This document shows positions 8,646 through 18,938 of a stretch of 23,894 bases of DNA, piece by piece. Made by a program: the position numbers and the translations under genes. Location of the stretch: NCBI GenBank assembly GCA_023212695.1, contig JALCCG010000309.1, positions 1 through 23,894 of the forward strand, given 5' to 3'. The DNA is from Sporisorium sorghi (lineage: Eukaryota > Basidiomycota > Ustilaginomycetes > Ustilaginales > Ustilaginaceae). The notes beneath the pieces were generated by a model. That model had not been told where the DNA came from. It made no database searches and saw only the letters and a list, made by a program, of their open reading frames with translations. How positions within the stretch are numbered: position 1 is the first letter of the stretch; each line of letters opens with the position of its first letter.

Positions 8646-9458
8646 TTTGGATGTAGATGAGAGTGTGTGTGTGGGATGAGACAGAAGTGTGTGTGTGTGT
8701 GTGTGAGGGTGATGGAGAAGAAGCAAAGTGTGGAACGGAGAGGAAGGAGCAACTTGAAGCCCCCCCCACATGCGCAGAGTGAACCATGCGCCGATCCGGG
8801 CTTCTGTTGCTCTCTCTCTCACTCAACTCCACACTCTCGGCCCTAAAGTGGAAAATTCGTTAAGAAAGCGGCGCGGCATTCAAGCTGCCTTTTCCCGCTT
8901 TCATGGAGAGATCCGCCTTTGGCTATGCAGACACACTTCAACCGCATGCTTCCGACGACGACGACGCTCAAGCCCTTGTCTAACTAGCTCCACTCGAGCG
9001 TTAGGAAGCATGTCCGATCCAAGCCGGAATCACGCGCTGCTTTGCTTTCCCTTCTCTCTCTCTCCCTTAGCTCGGCAAGGCATCGCGTCATTCAACACTT
9101 GGCCGGCGCTTTCCGGATCAAAGTCGATTTTTTATTTTAATTTTTGTTAGACCCTTTACCTTTTCTTTTGGGGTCACCAATTAGGGCCTAACAATCTGAG
9201 AAAATGAATCGGCGAGGCGGATGGAAAGTTTTTCTCGATCGATTCGAGAGTTTGAGATGGCCCCTCTGCTGCTGCAGCGCCTTGCAGAGCCGGTGCCGAC
9301 GCGTTACAGTTTCTTGGACAAAGTCACACCACCACCACCAAATTTTCATGAGAGAGATCGTGCAAAACTATACCATCTCATCAACGAACGACTGGCGCCC
9401 GCGCGATCCTCCGGACACATAGGCTCGAGCGGCCTGCTTCGTCTTTGCTTTTTACGAC
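8646..9458. promoter_or_regulatory. Divergent upstream region, malate dehydrogenase and H15 gene
   Basis: These 813 bp separate two divergent start codons. GT dinucleotide repeats at 8662-8673 and 8688-8704 form a CA-rich leader on the malate dehydrogenase strand, directly upstream of its ATG. CT-rich tracts lie at about 8811-8822 and 9053-9064. A T-rich segment with AATTTTTGTTAG lies near 9138-9150. No TATA box or known operator can be assigned. Confidence 0.5.
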
Positions 9459-9829
9459 ATGACCGCGGCCACCGCGCCGTCGCCGTCACCAGCACCATCC
9501 GCACCTTCACAACACGCACATACACCGACACGTCAGTCGCCCGTCGCATCCGATGGAGCCTCGTCGCGTCGTCACGATGGCGCTTCCACCTCGACATCAT
9601 CACCGACCAAGGTGACCAACACGCTCACCAACTTGGGCACGCTCGCCAAGCCCATCGACCTCGCATCACCGCCCGCATCACCCACCTCGGCTGCCACCAC
9701 GCTCGCGGCTTCCGATGCCGTCGCGTCCGATTCGACGCGTCCATCGCAACAATCATCGCCGTCATTCTCTGCCGTCCCTTCAGCGGGTGCGGATGCATCA
9801 TCGCAGGCGCCACCATCGCGTATCAATGA
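9257..9829 (+). other. Upstream ORF overlapping the H15 gene start
   Basis: An open frame distinct from the main gene has an ATG at 9221 and another at 9257, and runs to 9829, covering the first 371 nt of the large gene in another frame. Its first about 60 codons before the overlap look protein-like (LYHLINERLAPARSS is within it). It could be a regulatory upstream ORF, an alternative first exon, or chance. No GTAAGT-type donor was found that would splice it into the main frame. Confidence 0.25.
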
Positions 9830-11344
9830 TGCGGCGCCAACGTTACCGCGTCCGCCGCCCTACGCAAGCGGGTTAGCTACGCCCAACCGTCTGCTGCCTC
9901 CCACTCCTCTCGGAAACGCGACCGATCGAAGCGGCATCGCCTCGTCATCGACGCCATCAGGCTCAGCATCGACGCCTTCCAAGTCGGTCCAACTGCCCAC
10001 TCCATACAAAGCACCAAGGATACCGCAGACTGGAGCCTCCGAGTCGTTTGCTACCGCCTATCCTACCCGGGAGACGCGTCAGAAGTATGCTTCGCCAGCC
10101 AAGCCGCTGCCCAGCGCATCAGGCACTGCCACGTCTCACAAGCGCTCATGGCAGTCGTCTGGCTCGCTCGATCTCTCCAACAAAAAGTTCCGCCCAACCG
10201 CTGCAGGCATCTCGTCTCCAGCAGCCATCGCGTCCTCAACACCGTCACCATTCGGATCGTCCGTCATCGCTGCGCTTCCTACCACGCCAAAGGCTGGTCC
10301 ATCCACCGCTGTCGGCCAGTCACGTTCTACTTCCACCCCTTCCGCGATCAACTCCTCGTCGGGCGTCACCGTCACCAATATACCCAAGCCCGGCAGCTCC
10401 ATCTCCAACCAAGCAGGCGCAGGTCCACTCAACTTGACTCCCGCCGTGTCCGGAGCGCAGCTGTCAGCAACAGTGAGGGACGAGTACCTCTCCTTGCTCC
10501 AAAAAGCCGAGCTCATCGACTTGGTCAAACAGCTCGAGAAGCAGCTCGCCGACCTCGTCGAAGCACCCGCCGGCTCTTCCACCCTCTACCGCCAGGCTCG
10601 TATCTATCCAAACCAGATCCACGTCCAGATCGACAGCCTCAAAGCACGCCAGCGTATCGAGGCGTCCACCACTCCATCGGCTTCCGATATGAGCCTTAAG
10701 GACGTCTACTCGCTGCTCAATGCAAGCGCATCCGCATCCAACGCTTCTCCCTATGCTCGCACAGCCGGTGCCACACCTCGCGCTTCCAGCACTTCAGCGT
10801 CTGCGCTCACCGGTCGACCCGCCTATACCCCGCCCTCTGTGCCTCGTCGTCCGCTTCCTGCAGCCCCGACTGCCTCAGCCGCAGCCAGCGCGGCTCGTGG
10901 CGTCGCCTCTGCTGCTGGATCTACAGCACAAAAGGCTTCAACCAAGGACACGGCTCAGAATGCATCGCTCACCAACTTGATCAACTCGATCAACGCCATG
11001 GTCCGCCAGCAGAACCAACCGGCGCGCGGTCCCAACGGTGCACCCCTCCCACCAGCCCAGATGCCTTCCAGCGTTTTGCCTCCTCGATCGACCTTGCCTT
11101 CTGCCACTGGCAAAGCACGTCCAGCTTCGAGTGCACCACCTCAGATCACCCCTGCCGCTTTGCGCAGCATCGTCGGAGATGGGCCCATGCCATCCAACGC
11201 TGCACTGGCAGCAGCCATCGCCGCTCACTTTGGCGGCAGTGTGCCCGCCAACGCCGCAACGGCAACATCGACAACACCACGCCCCGCGTCTGCATCTCCA
11301 GCAGCGGCTCCATCACGCGTTAGTTCTGCAGCTGCCAATGTTCC

Positions 11345-11382
<38 letters not shown>

Positions 11383-14015
11383 TGGCTTCCGCACCTGCAC
11401 CTGCTGCACCCGGTCGCAGCCCCGACAAGGATCTTTCCGAAAAGATTGCTGCCATTCTCGGCTCGTCTTCCTCCTCGCAGACCACCATGCTGGGTCCTCA
11501 GGGTTTGCCGCTCGCTCCCGCTACCTCAGCTCCAGGTTCGAGCACAGTGCCTATCGGAAACATCGCTGCCATGCTGTCCAGCTTTGCGGGCCAAGCAAGC
11601 CCCTCGCCCGCCTCGGCCAGTCCTCCCGGCGCAGCAGCTCGATCTGCCACTCCAGCTGCTCAAGGTCAAGACAGCGCGCTCTCGAGCTTGTTGCAGCAGC
11701 TCGAGGAGGCCAAGAAGCGGCTCCCATCGCAGACGACAGCGTCACCGACCCCAGTCAACGCCCCTTCCACAGCATCACAAGCATCTCGTTCGCCCGCCTC
11801 AGTCCCCGCTGCCGCAAACGATCCGATTGCCATCCTGACGGGAGCCAGCGCCAACCCGGTCTACACTCCCACGTACGCAGCCGGTGCCAGCACGAGCGCG
11901 ATGTCCTCACCCATGATGGCTGCCGGTCGTCTGGCGTCGTGGTCGCCTGATCCGCAGCCCGTCATCGTGCAAGGTCCGCTGGGCACGAGCACGCTCCCAT
12001 CGTACGAGGACATGATCGTCGAAGGTTTGCGTGTCATGGGCCAAGCGCCGCCACGCACCCTGTTCAACTGGATGCAGGATACTTACCCGCTCACCAAAAA
12101 ATTCCGTCCCTCTGCGCACCAAGCGCTGCAAAAGGCCTTCAAACGCGGCAGGCTGCTCAAGACAGGAAGTCTGTACCGCATCAACCAGTCCTGGTCGGAT
12201 CCAGGCGAGTCGCGAAAGCCCACACGCAGGCCTCAGGTGGGACGAGACCATCCCATGGTCACGCCCGGTCTCAACGGCGAGGTGTTGGCTGTAAGCCCGC
12301 TCAAGGACAGCCAGGCCTACCGCAACGTGGGCGATTCCGGCCTGCGCGCTTTTGGCAAAGGACTGCGAGGACCTCGACCGTACGGACAGCCAGGTGCAGC
12401 GCCGCTGGCCAATCCTGCAAACACCATCTTCCCCAGCGGCTCGGCCACGGAGATCTTGCTCGAGTACCAGAAGCGCATCGGCAAGAAGATCGAGCCAGAC
12501 TCGGTCCGATACCTCTACCAGCTCATCCGCTCCGGACCCAGCGACGGCTCCATGGAAGAGATGCTGGCGCACATGCTAACGCAGACAGGCTACCACGATG
12601 CCGCTGCCGAGGCTACTGCTGCTGCAGCTGCCCAAACGGCGGCTGCCACAGCCGCCAGCATGTCGACGCCCATGCCATCATATTCTCGGTCCAGCATGGT
12701 GCCAGGCATGTCGGCGCCTTCGCCCTTGTTCGGTCGAACTGGTGCTGCTCCCGCTGCCGGTGGCACGCCGGATCAACGCAGGATGCCGCCCGTTCCGGCG
12801 ACGGCCAAGGGTCCGACATCGCTGCCGCTGCCCACTACAAGCGAGCCCACGATGATGCAGCAGCTGGCGAGCATGCTCAACGACACGAGCTCGCCCATCA
12901 ATCCTGTTCTTGCCAACTCGATCATCGGTCAGTTGAGCAGCAATGCAGCTGCCCTGGCTGCGGCGAGAGCGGCCAACCTGCCGGGTATGAGCACGGGTCC
13001 TCCTCTCCCTGCTGTGCCTACACGAAGCGTTGCGCCTGCTCCCTCAGGTCCGCCGCCGTCCGCGACGTCGCAGCTGGCTTCGGCTCTGTCGAGTCTCGCT
13101 GGCCAGGCACCGCAGCAAGACCTGGACTCGGCTGTGTCCGAGACGCTTGCAGCCGCACTGCAGCAGATCGGCGCCGCGCCGACTGCCCCCGCCGCTGCTG
13201 CGTCGGAGGATGCGGCCAAGGAAGTGCCCGCCGCGCAGGTGGCTGCGCCGCCCAAGGCCGTGGAAGCTGCCGACGAGGGCGCGACCGAAGGCGAAGAAGG
13301 CATCGATCTGGCCGAGTACGAAGATGCGATTCGAGCACTCACCTCGGCGTTTGGCAATGCGGAAGACGACGGTGACTCGGACGAGTCCGACGTCGAGGCC
13401 GACGAGCGCGCGATTGCTGCGGCTGAGGCTGAGCCGGACTCGGTGGAAGAACCGGCATCCAACCCGACTGAAGATACAGATGCGGTCGATGCTGCCGAGC
13501 AAGCAGAGCAGCAACAGAACGAGGCCGGCGAAGCGGCTGAAGAAGAGGATGAAGACGACGACGAGGAGGACGAGGCTGGTGAAGGCGGCGAGCAGATGGA
13601 TCTCTCGGCAGTCCTGCGCCAGCTCACGGCGTCGTTGCAGGCGCATCACGAAGGCGCATCCAATGCTCAGGCTCAGGAAGACCAAGCAGCAGCAGCAGCA
13701 GCAGCTACCATTCAGAAGAACCAGGAAGAGGCCGAACAGTCAGCTCCGACGGAGAACGAGCCGTCTATTAAGATGGACGTCGATCCGCCTGCCGACGAGC
13801 CACGTGACGCCGAGACTGAGGCTGAGGCTGGAGCCGAAGCCGGTTCAGAGGATGCAGCGTCTTTGCAAGCACAGCTGGAGGCCCTCGTGGCTAGTCTTGC
13901 TGCGAATGCAGGCAACGCGGACGATGACGACGACGATGAAGAGGAATACGACGAGGACGACGACGATGATCAAGAGGGTGACGAGAACAACGCGGAGGAG
14001 ACGCGACCTGAATGA
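9459..14015 (+). CDS. Large Ala/Ser/Pro-rich protein with linker-histone (H15) domain
   Basis: This single ORF encodes 1518 aa from ATG 9459. Most of it is low complexity. The one recognisable fold is at about 848-912: LPSYEDMIVEGLRVM, then RTLFNWMQDTYPL, ALQKAFKRGRLLKTG and SLYRINQSW. This matches the winged helix of linker histone H1/H5, which binds DNA at the nucleosome dyad. Other ordered segments are a leucine-rich helix at about 341-370 (YLSLLQKAELIDLVKQLEKQ) and a conserved-looking block at about 995-1050 (LLEYQKRIGKKIEPDSVRYL). The C-terminal third is acidic and ends in a long Asp/Glu run. H1-like fold plus acidic tail suggests a chromatin-associated protein; that is inference. It is far longer than a canonical H1 and lacks the Lys-rich tail, so it is not the core linker histone. 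The start is uncertain because of the upstream ORF. Confidence 0.85.
11346..11375 (+). repeat. (GCT)10 trinucleotide repeat coding poly-Ala
   Basis: Ten uninterrupted GCT codons encode a poly-alanine run within the disordered N-terminal half of the H15 protein. The unbroken codon makes it a probable polymorphic microsatellite. Confidence 0.9.
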
Positions 14016-14167
14016 TGACCAGACAGGTTGACCGGTCGTAAGGGAGAGCAGTCTTTCACCGACGCGCCGCTGAATCTTTGGCCCTTGTACTTGTTGGGTG
14101 TACTTGTACAGCCTTCGGCATATGTACCACGACCACACAGTAGAATGGCAAATGTATTTGTACAAGA

Positions 14168-14281
14168 TCAGGATCGGGCCAATCGCAGCACGACGGTGAT
14201 CAGCGCCCCGATAATGAGATTGAGCAGAGACAACCAGGCATCGAGAGACCAGCATGACACCTGGTCCGAAGCACAACCCAT
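14168..14281 (-). CDS. Possible 37-aa protein or last exon with one membrane helix
   Basis: The minus frame from ATG 14281 to TGA 14168 encodes 37 aa: a short Cys-containing head, then a strongly hydrophobic helix (AWLSLLNLIIGALITVVLRL) and an Arg/Ser end. The frame is open 10 codons further upstream to an AG at about 14312-14313, so this could be the last exon of a longer gene, with the helix as a C-terminal tail anchor. The codons used are typical of the neighbouring genes. The position, converging on the H15 gene, fits a gene end. No upstream exons could be placed with confidence. Confidence 0.25.
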   Translation of the reverse strand: MGCASDQVSCWSLDAWLSLLNLIIGALITVVLRLARS

Positions 14282-15778
14282 GTGGCCTTTCCAATCAAAT
14301 GGAAAGCAAATCTGTCACTCGGAAACGTCGACGGAACTCTCACGAACGTCTCTCTTGCAAAAAGTTCGGGAGTCGAGAAAAAAAGGGTTTCCTCGAGATT
14401 TTCAATGACGTCACGCTATCGATGAGGATGAGATCGAGAGGAACAGGACCCTCTTTCATCTGCAATGCAGGCAAAGACGGGATTGCCAGACATCATCTGA
14501 TGCGACACGCATGCTGTACCGCAGCTTTACGATGTTTGTCGGCGTCGCTGCAAACAATACACAAAAGTTCAACCGCAGCGAGGCTGTGAACGCATCGACT
14601 GCAGCATCACACGTTCACTGCGCCGGGCGATGACGATCCTATTCGACAAGGTGTGGGACGGAGAATTGTTTTTCTCTTGTGGTGGATCGGACACGGCGGT
14701 AAATGGCGCACAGTGATGAAGTCGGGCATTGCCACAAAGGTTGGATTGAGTCTCGGACACTTCAAGTCAACATCACTGTCGGTGGCAAGGGAAGCATTGC
14801 TTACAGCTGGGTCGAAGCGATCCAGTAGGGATATCGGAAAGACGGTCAAGGGATCGTGTCGGGCTGTCCAGCCGATGTACGGTGGTGACAAGGTTGTATT
14901 AATAAATACATTTTAAATACATTTTTCAGCTTGAATTTCTGTCGATTTCAAACTGAACCGGCATTTGCGCCCTGTTTCTCTCTTCTCTCTCGGTTGAATA
15001 TGTCCAGCTAATTTACAGTAAATTTACGCGCTTTTTGGTCGGCCAATCTTCTCGTCGGTTTCACCGCTGAATCGCTGCTGGCTCGAGCGCCAATGCTCAT
15101 GCACGTCCATGCACGATCGATGCTCGATGACAGCGTGCTTTTCGAAACCAACCCACTTGTCACACGCAGTCTCTTTCAACCGCAGTTCTGTCGTGCGTGC
15201 GCGTTAACTTAGCTTCTCTGCTGCGGCTTGCCTCTTTCGCCCTTTGTTTGGAATCGATCTCGTTGCTCCATCGACAAGGCCGCTGTCGTTCAACTCTCAC
15301 GCTACAGTACTGGCCTGTGATGCATGACACTAACAGTGCGCCAGAGCGCCAGTCGTCGTCGTCGTTGGTTCGGACAGCTTCGGTGCGTCTCTGTGCAGAA
15401 GCGTTTCAAGAAAAACTCTTCCAACTCACTTGCGCTGTCGAAACGATAACGCTGTACAGTAGCCCGTTTCCGATTCATCGATGTTTCGCTACGTGGTTCG
15501 TGGTTGTTCGGTCAGTTGAAATGCTAACTTTAGCGTTGGTAATGGACACTGAGCAGCCGCTTGCATGCGCGTCACTGTACCGAATTTCGATGAGCGGTCA
15601 GTCTGCCCCAAGTGCGCACGCAGAGAGGCCATCCCATCAGCTCACCCGTCGGCGCTTGAATGCGCGCTGCTCTTGTGCACGAGACTGTACGGATCGTGAG
15701 CTAATTGTCTGTCTGTCTGTGTCCGTGCCAAGTGTGTGCCAGATCGATGTGTTTCGTTGGCAATCCCTCAGCGCAGAG

Positions 15779-15823
15779 GCCATCCCGCCTCTCTCGAACC
15801 TGCGGGCGCCATCCCACCTCTCT
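15779..15823 (+). repeat. Direct repeat upstream of the aldo-keto reductase
   Basis: GCCATCCCGCCTCTCT at 15779-15794 recurs as GCCATCCCACCTCTCT at 15808-15823, 15 of 16 identical with a 29-bp period. A related GAGGCCATCCCATC lies further upstream near 15626. The repeats sit about 190-230 bp ahead of the start codon and could be a duplicated regulatory site; that is inference. Confidence 0.6.
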
Positions 15824-15931
15824 GCTCACAAAGCCCCTGCGTTGGCGACCTCATTTCCAGCCCAGCTACAGAGTCGACCCACTGCAACTACTTAAACCTC
15901 TCCAAGCCACGTCACTTTCTTCCTGATCCCA

Positions 15932-15990
15932 TCCTCCTCCTCCTCCTCCTCCTCACCGCATACATCTTCTTTCTTCTCTCTCTTCTTCTC
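15932..15990 (+). promoter_or_regulatory. CT-rich leader with (TCC)n repeat
   Basis: A TCC repeat at about 15932-15954, followed by TTCTTTCTTCTCTC-type pyrimidine tracts, leads directly to an AACAACAACACATCAATC stretch and the reductase ATG. Pyrimidine-rich tracts followed by a C/A-rich leader are common just upstream of well-expressed fungal genes, so transcription probably starts in or near this tract. Confidence 0.5.
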
Positions 15991-16008
15991 AACAACAACA
16001 CATCAATC

Positions 16009-17285
16009 ATGTCGACCAAGGTTGCTGCTAGCGGCATCATCGCCGGAAACATCTCGACGCAGCGCGTCAAGCTCAACAACGGCCTCGAGATCCCTCAGGT
16101 CGCTCTGGGTGTCTACAAGGCTCCCAACGATGGCTCCACCGAGAACGCCTGCAAGTGGGCCTTCGACGCTGGCTACCGTCACATTGACTCTGGTAAGTGT
16201 TGCTTGTCCGATGATAGCCCAGGAATGCGCCTCTCCACACGCTAGAAGGTGTACGAACGGAAGACTGACCTTTGTACACCCACCTTCTCTACATCTGCGT
16301 CCATCTCCCCACAGCTGCCCGTTACATGAACGAGGAGGCGGTCGGCCGTGCTCTCGCCGAGTGGACCAAGGCGAACAACGTGCCCCGCTCCGAGATCTGG
16401 ATCACATCCAAGCTCTGGGACGCTGACCACGACAAGGCCGCCGCCGCCATTGAGGACTCGCTCAAGAAGCTCAACGTCGAGTACATGGACATGTACCTCA
16501 TGCACTCGCCCGGTACCATGGGTGCCGAGAAGCGTCTCGAAGCCTGGAAGGCGCTCGAGGAGGCCGTCGACGCCGGCAAGATTAAGACGATCGGCGTCTC
16601 GAACTTTGACGTCGAGGAGCTCGACCACCTCCTGGCCAACTGCCGCATCAAGCCCGCCGTCAACCAGATCGAGTCGCACCCCTTCTTCGCCCACGAGGAG
16701 CTCCGCGAGGCCTGCATCCAGCGTGGCATCCACGTTCAGGCCTACTCGCCCATGGCCCAGGGCCAGGCGCTCGACCGCCCCGAAATCAAGACTATCGCAC
16801 AGAAACACGGCAAGACACCCGCTCAAGTGTTGCTAAAATGGGGTCTGAACCTCGGCAACATCATCTTGCCCAAGAGTCTTACCAAACATCGCATTGAGAG
16901 CAACGCGCAGCTGTTTGACTTCGAGTTGGATGCTGACGACATGGACGTTCTGGTAAGTTTCATCTTCGTTCCCACCACTTGACCCCATCAGCCCAAGCTT
17001 CTACGGAGCCGAATCCTCTGTATACCGAGCCCAGCTCTCTTCCGGAGCACAGATTGCTGACCTCCACCTCGTCTCGCTTCTTTTGCTTCTATCTCGCTTC
17101 TCCGTGCTCCAAATCGACATTTGACACCACCAAAGTGCAATTTGGATGAAGGGCTCAAATGCGGTAAGTTGGGCCCCCCAGGAACGTCTCAGCCCGGCTC
17201 TCCAGGAATGAGCAAGCCAGGTTCTCGCCGCTCCTCTGGCTCCGGCGGCCTCGCGGGAAACAAGCTTCAGATGTCTTCGTCATAA
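16009..17285 (+). CDS. Aldo-keto reductase, three exons
   Basis: Exons are 16009-16192, 16315-16952 and 17136-17285, giving 323 aa. Introns of 122 and 183 nt start with GTAAGT and end in CAG or AAG. The enzyme is a single-chain TIM-barrel oxidoreductase that reduces aldehydes or ketones with NADPH. The catalytic tetrad is complete: Asp60 (HID), Tyr65 (YMNEE), Lys94 (TSKLW) and His125 (MHSPG). The cofactor-binding PKSLTKHRIESN segment lies near residues 249-260. Substrate cannot be told from sequence. The third exon gives LDEGLKCG, matching the LDEG near the end of this family, but then adds about 40 Gly/Ser-rich residues. A GTAAGT at 17164-17169 just after LDEGLKCG may be a further donor, so the true C terminus is uncertain. 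If intron 2 is retained the protein ends nine residues after Leu274. Confidence 0.9.
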
Positions 17286-17698
17286 GCAGCGGTTGTTGGT
17301 CTGGGGCTACGACGGGCCGGCGGACTGCTCGCCGTTCCAAGATGTGTGCGACCTGTTCGATCCTCGAACGTTCTCCTTGCCCGCAGCGCTACACACCCGC
17401 GCCGCGCCACTCCCTTTCCCCCGCCTGTATCTTGAGTTGGTCGTCCGAATGTGATGTCAATGACACTCGCGAGTTGCATGATGAGTCGTTGCACTTCTGT
17501 GGCGGTCCTCGAGCTGGAGGCTCTAGGGCATCGAACCATCCCTGAGTCTGAGTGAGTGGATGCAAGAGGCATCGTGACTAACGCGACTTTGTACTTTCGA
17601 GCGCGCTCGCACCGTCATCCGACCTGCAGACATGTTGCCTCGACTGTGATGTAGACCTTGGATAGAATGTTGTTTGCACTAGATACAGGCATGCGAAG

Positions 17699-17908
17699 GT
17701 GTGTGTACAGGAGGCAGGGCTCGATAACGACGATGTCATGCTTCATACCGCGGACGACGACGAGAAGCTGTGCTACTCTAAGTATGATGTTGTGCGACTC
17801 GAGGTCGGAACGGGAGCAGGTTGCAGAAAATCGGGCTCGATCGGGCTGGGGAACAGAGCATGGTCGATCGACGTGGCGCGCACAGGGGGTGATGAAGGTG
17901 TAACATAG
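17699..17908 (+). other. Orphan coding-like segment, 69 codons, no ATG start
   Basis: The frame opens with GTG rather than ATG and ends at TAG 17906-17908. It contains an acidic, non-repetitive stretch (EAGLDNDDVMLHTADDDEKL) with codon choice like that of the neighbouring genes. It could be an exon of an unrecognised gene or a remnant. No domain is recognised. Confidence 0.15.
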
Positions 17909-18422
17909 ATACGCCTAAAATCATGGTGTTTGGAATCGGGAGATCAGACAGAGAAAAGCCGGCCGAAAAGCGAGCTTCCCGATCGGACCCAGATGCGTTC
18001 GCGGCGATCGATGATGCATAGGTGCGCAAAGTAGAAAAAAGAAAAATCTGAGTGTGAGATCAAGCATGGACGGACAGTGAATGAAAATTGATTTTCTTGA
18101 TCAGATCGGGTAGCCCGATTTGATTTTACCGATCTCGCCAAGTCTAACAGCCGTATTCTACTTCTTTCTTGGCCGAGCGCCGCGTATCCCCGCTGACAAT
18201 AGCCGGACGCGTGGATTTGTTTGGACCCTTCAGGAACTGCGGAACCCCGCATTTCATATGCTCCACCATTGCGCCCTGCGCCATCAACAACCTAAATCTT
18301 CTGGAAACCCTTAAAACCCTTAAAAATATCTCGACGATGTCGGTCACATCCACCAGCGCTTGCTTCTCTATCATCACACCATCACGGACAACGTATCACG
18401 GCTACGCCCAATGTGATGGTGA

Positions 18423-18700
18423 AAGCGACTCGGAGCTGTCAATCACCTCATCGCCAGTCGCCGCTCTGTCTCTCGATCGTCACACTACCTCTCGATCGTC
18501 ACCAAGGATGCTCAAACAGTATATCCGCCAACTTCCGTTGCCTCGAATCGTGAGGTCCTGGAGCTTATTGGCGGTCGGTATCATGGTACCTTCTCAATCA
18601 CCGACAACAGGGGCGTGTTTCAGGTTGCTATGACCCTTACGCCCTCGTCGGTTGCTCATCTCGTCTCATCAACAGATGTTGACAGGGTCGGAAACCTTAT
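18423..18700 (+). other. Orphan coding-like segment, possible gene fragment
   Basis: The frame is open from just after TGA 18420-18422 and reads a protein-like sequence including REVLELIGGRYHGTFSITDN and GVFQVAMTLTPSS. No ATG occurs in frame before 18630, so it would be an internal exon or a truncated copy. The frame stays open to 19037, but beyond about 18700 it runs through repeats and becomes Ser/Pro/Thr-rich. No family is recognised. Confidence 0.2.
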
Positions 18701-18705
18701 TTTAA

Positions 18706-18852
18706 CTTCCGCACTTGCCTCCGTATCCGCTTCCGCACCTGGTTCCGCACGAGGTTCCGCACCTTTGGTTCAGCCGCGACGTCGTTTTCGCTGTAAGTCG
18801 CTTCCGCAACCTCCAACTTCCTCGTCTTTTTCGCTATACGACGCTTCCGCAC
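18706..18852. repeat. Cluster of CTTCCGCAC short repeats
   Basis: TTCCGCAC occurs at about 18707, 18731, 18743, 18755 and 18845, with a near copy at 18802. Three middle copies are spaced exactly 12 bp apart. Read on the minus strand, the units give Val-Arg-Asn/Lys-type tetrapeptides. The cluster lies just beyond the 3' end of the minus-strand gene at 18939. Confidence 0.65.
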
Positions 18853-18938
18853 TTGTTCGCTCGGGCCAAAAGCCTCTTTCTCTCCTCCTCCCCCCAGCAA
18901 CTTCGAACACCGCTCTCACGACACCACCCCACCACCCG

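Larger units (their letters stand above)
14016..16008. other. Intergenic region, mostly without supported genes
   Basis: About 2 kb lie between the H15 gene and the aldo-keto reductase. The left part may hold a small minus-strand gene (separate entry). Near 14898-14930 is an AT-rich patch with AAATACATTTT twice. A perfect palindrome AATTTAC-A-GTAAATT lies at 15010-15024. The last about 250 bp before the reductase form its upstream region and CT-rich leader. Plus ORFs at 14254-14589, 14653-14916 and 15197-15895 show no domain or convincing composition and are not called. Confidence 0.5.
17286..18938. other. Intergenic region with orphan coding-like segments
   Basis: No complete gene can be supported in these 1.65 kb. 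Two segments have protein-like composition and are listed separately (17699-17908 and 18423-18700). A small hairpin, ATCGGG-TAG-CCCGAT, lies near 18104-18118. The remainder shows nothing I can name. Confidence 0.5.

Noticed and set aside
13030..14031. 333-codon plus ORF within the H15 gene
   Set aside because: Arg-rich shadow frame of the Ala/Glu-rich main gene; same for other ORFs inside 9459-14015.
14607..14891. 94-codon minus ORF that might be an upstream exon of the small membrane protein
   Set aside because: It has some protein-like character and a GTAAGC near 14808, but no splice model joined it to the downstream segment without short introns or stops.
15197..15895. 232-codon plus ORF upstream of the reductase
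   Set aside because: Composition looks random (Ser/Arg/Cys-rich), no domain is evident, and it overlaps the promoter region and repeats.
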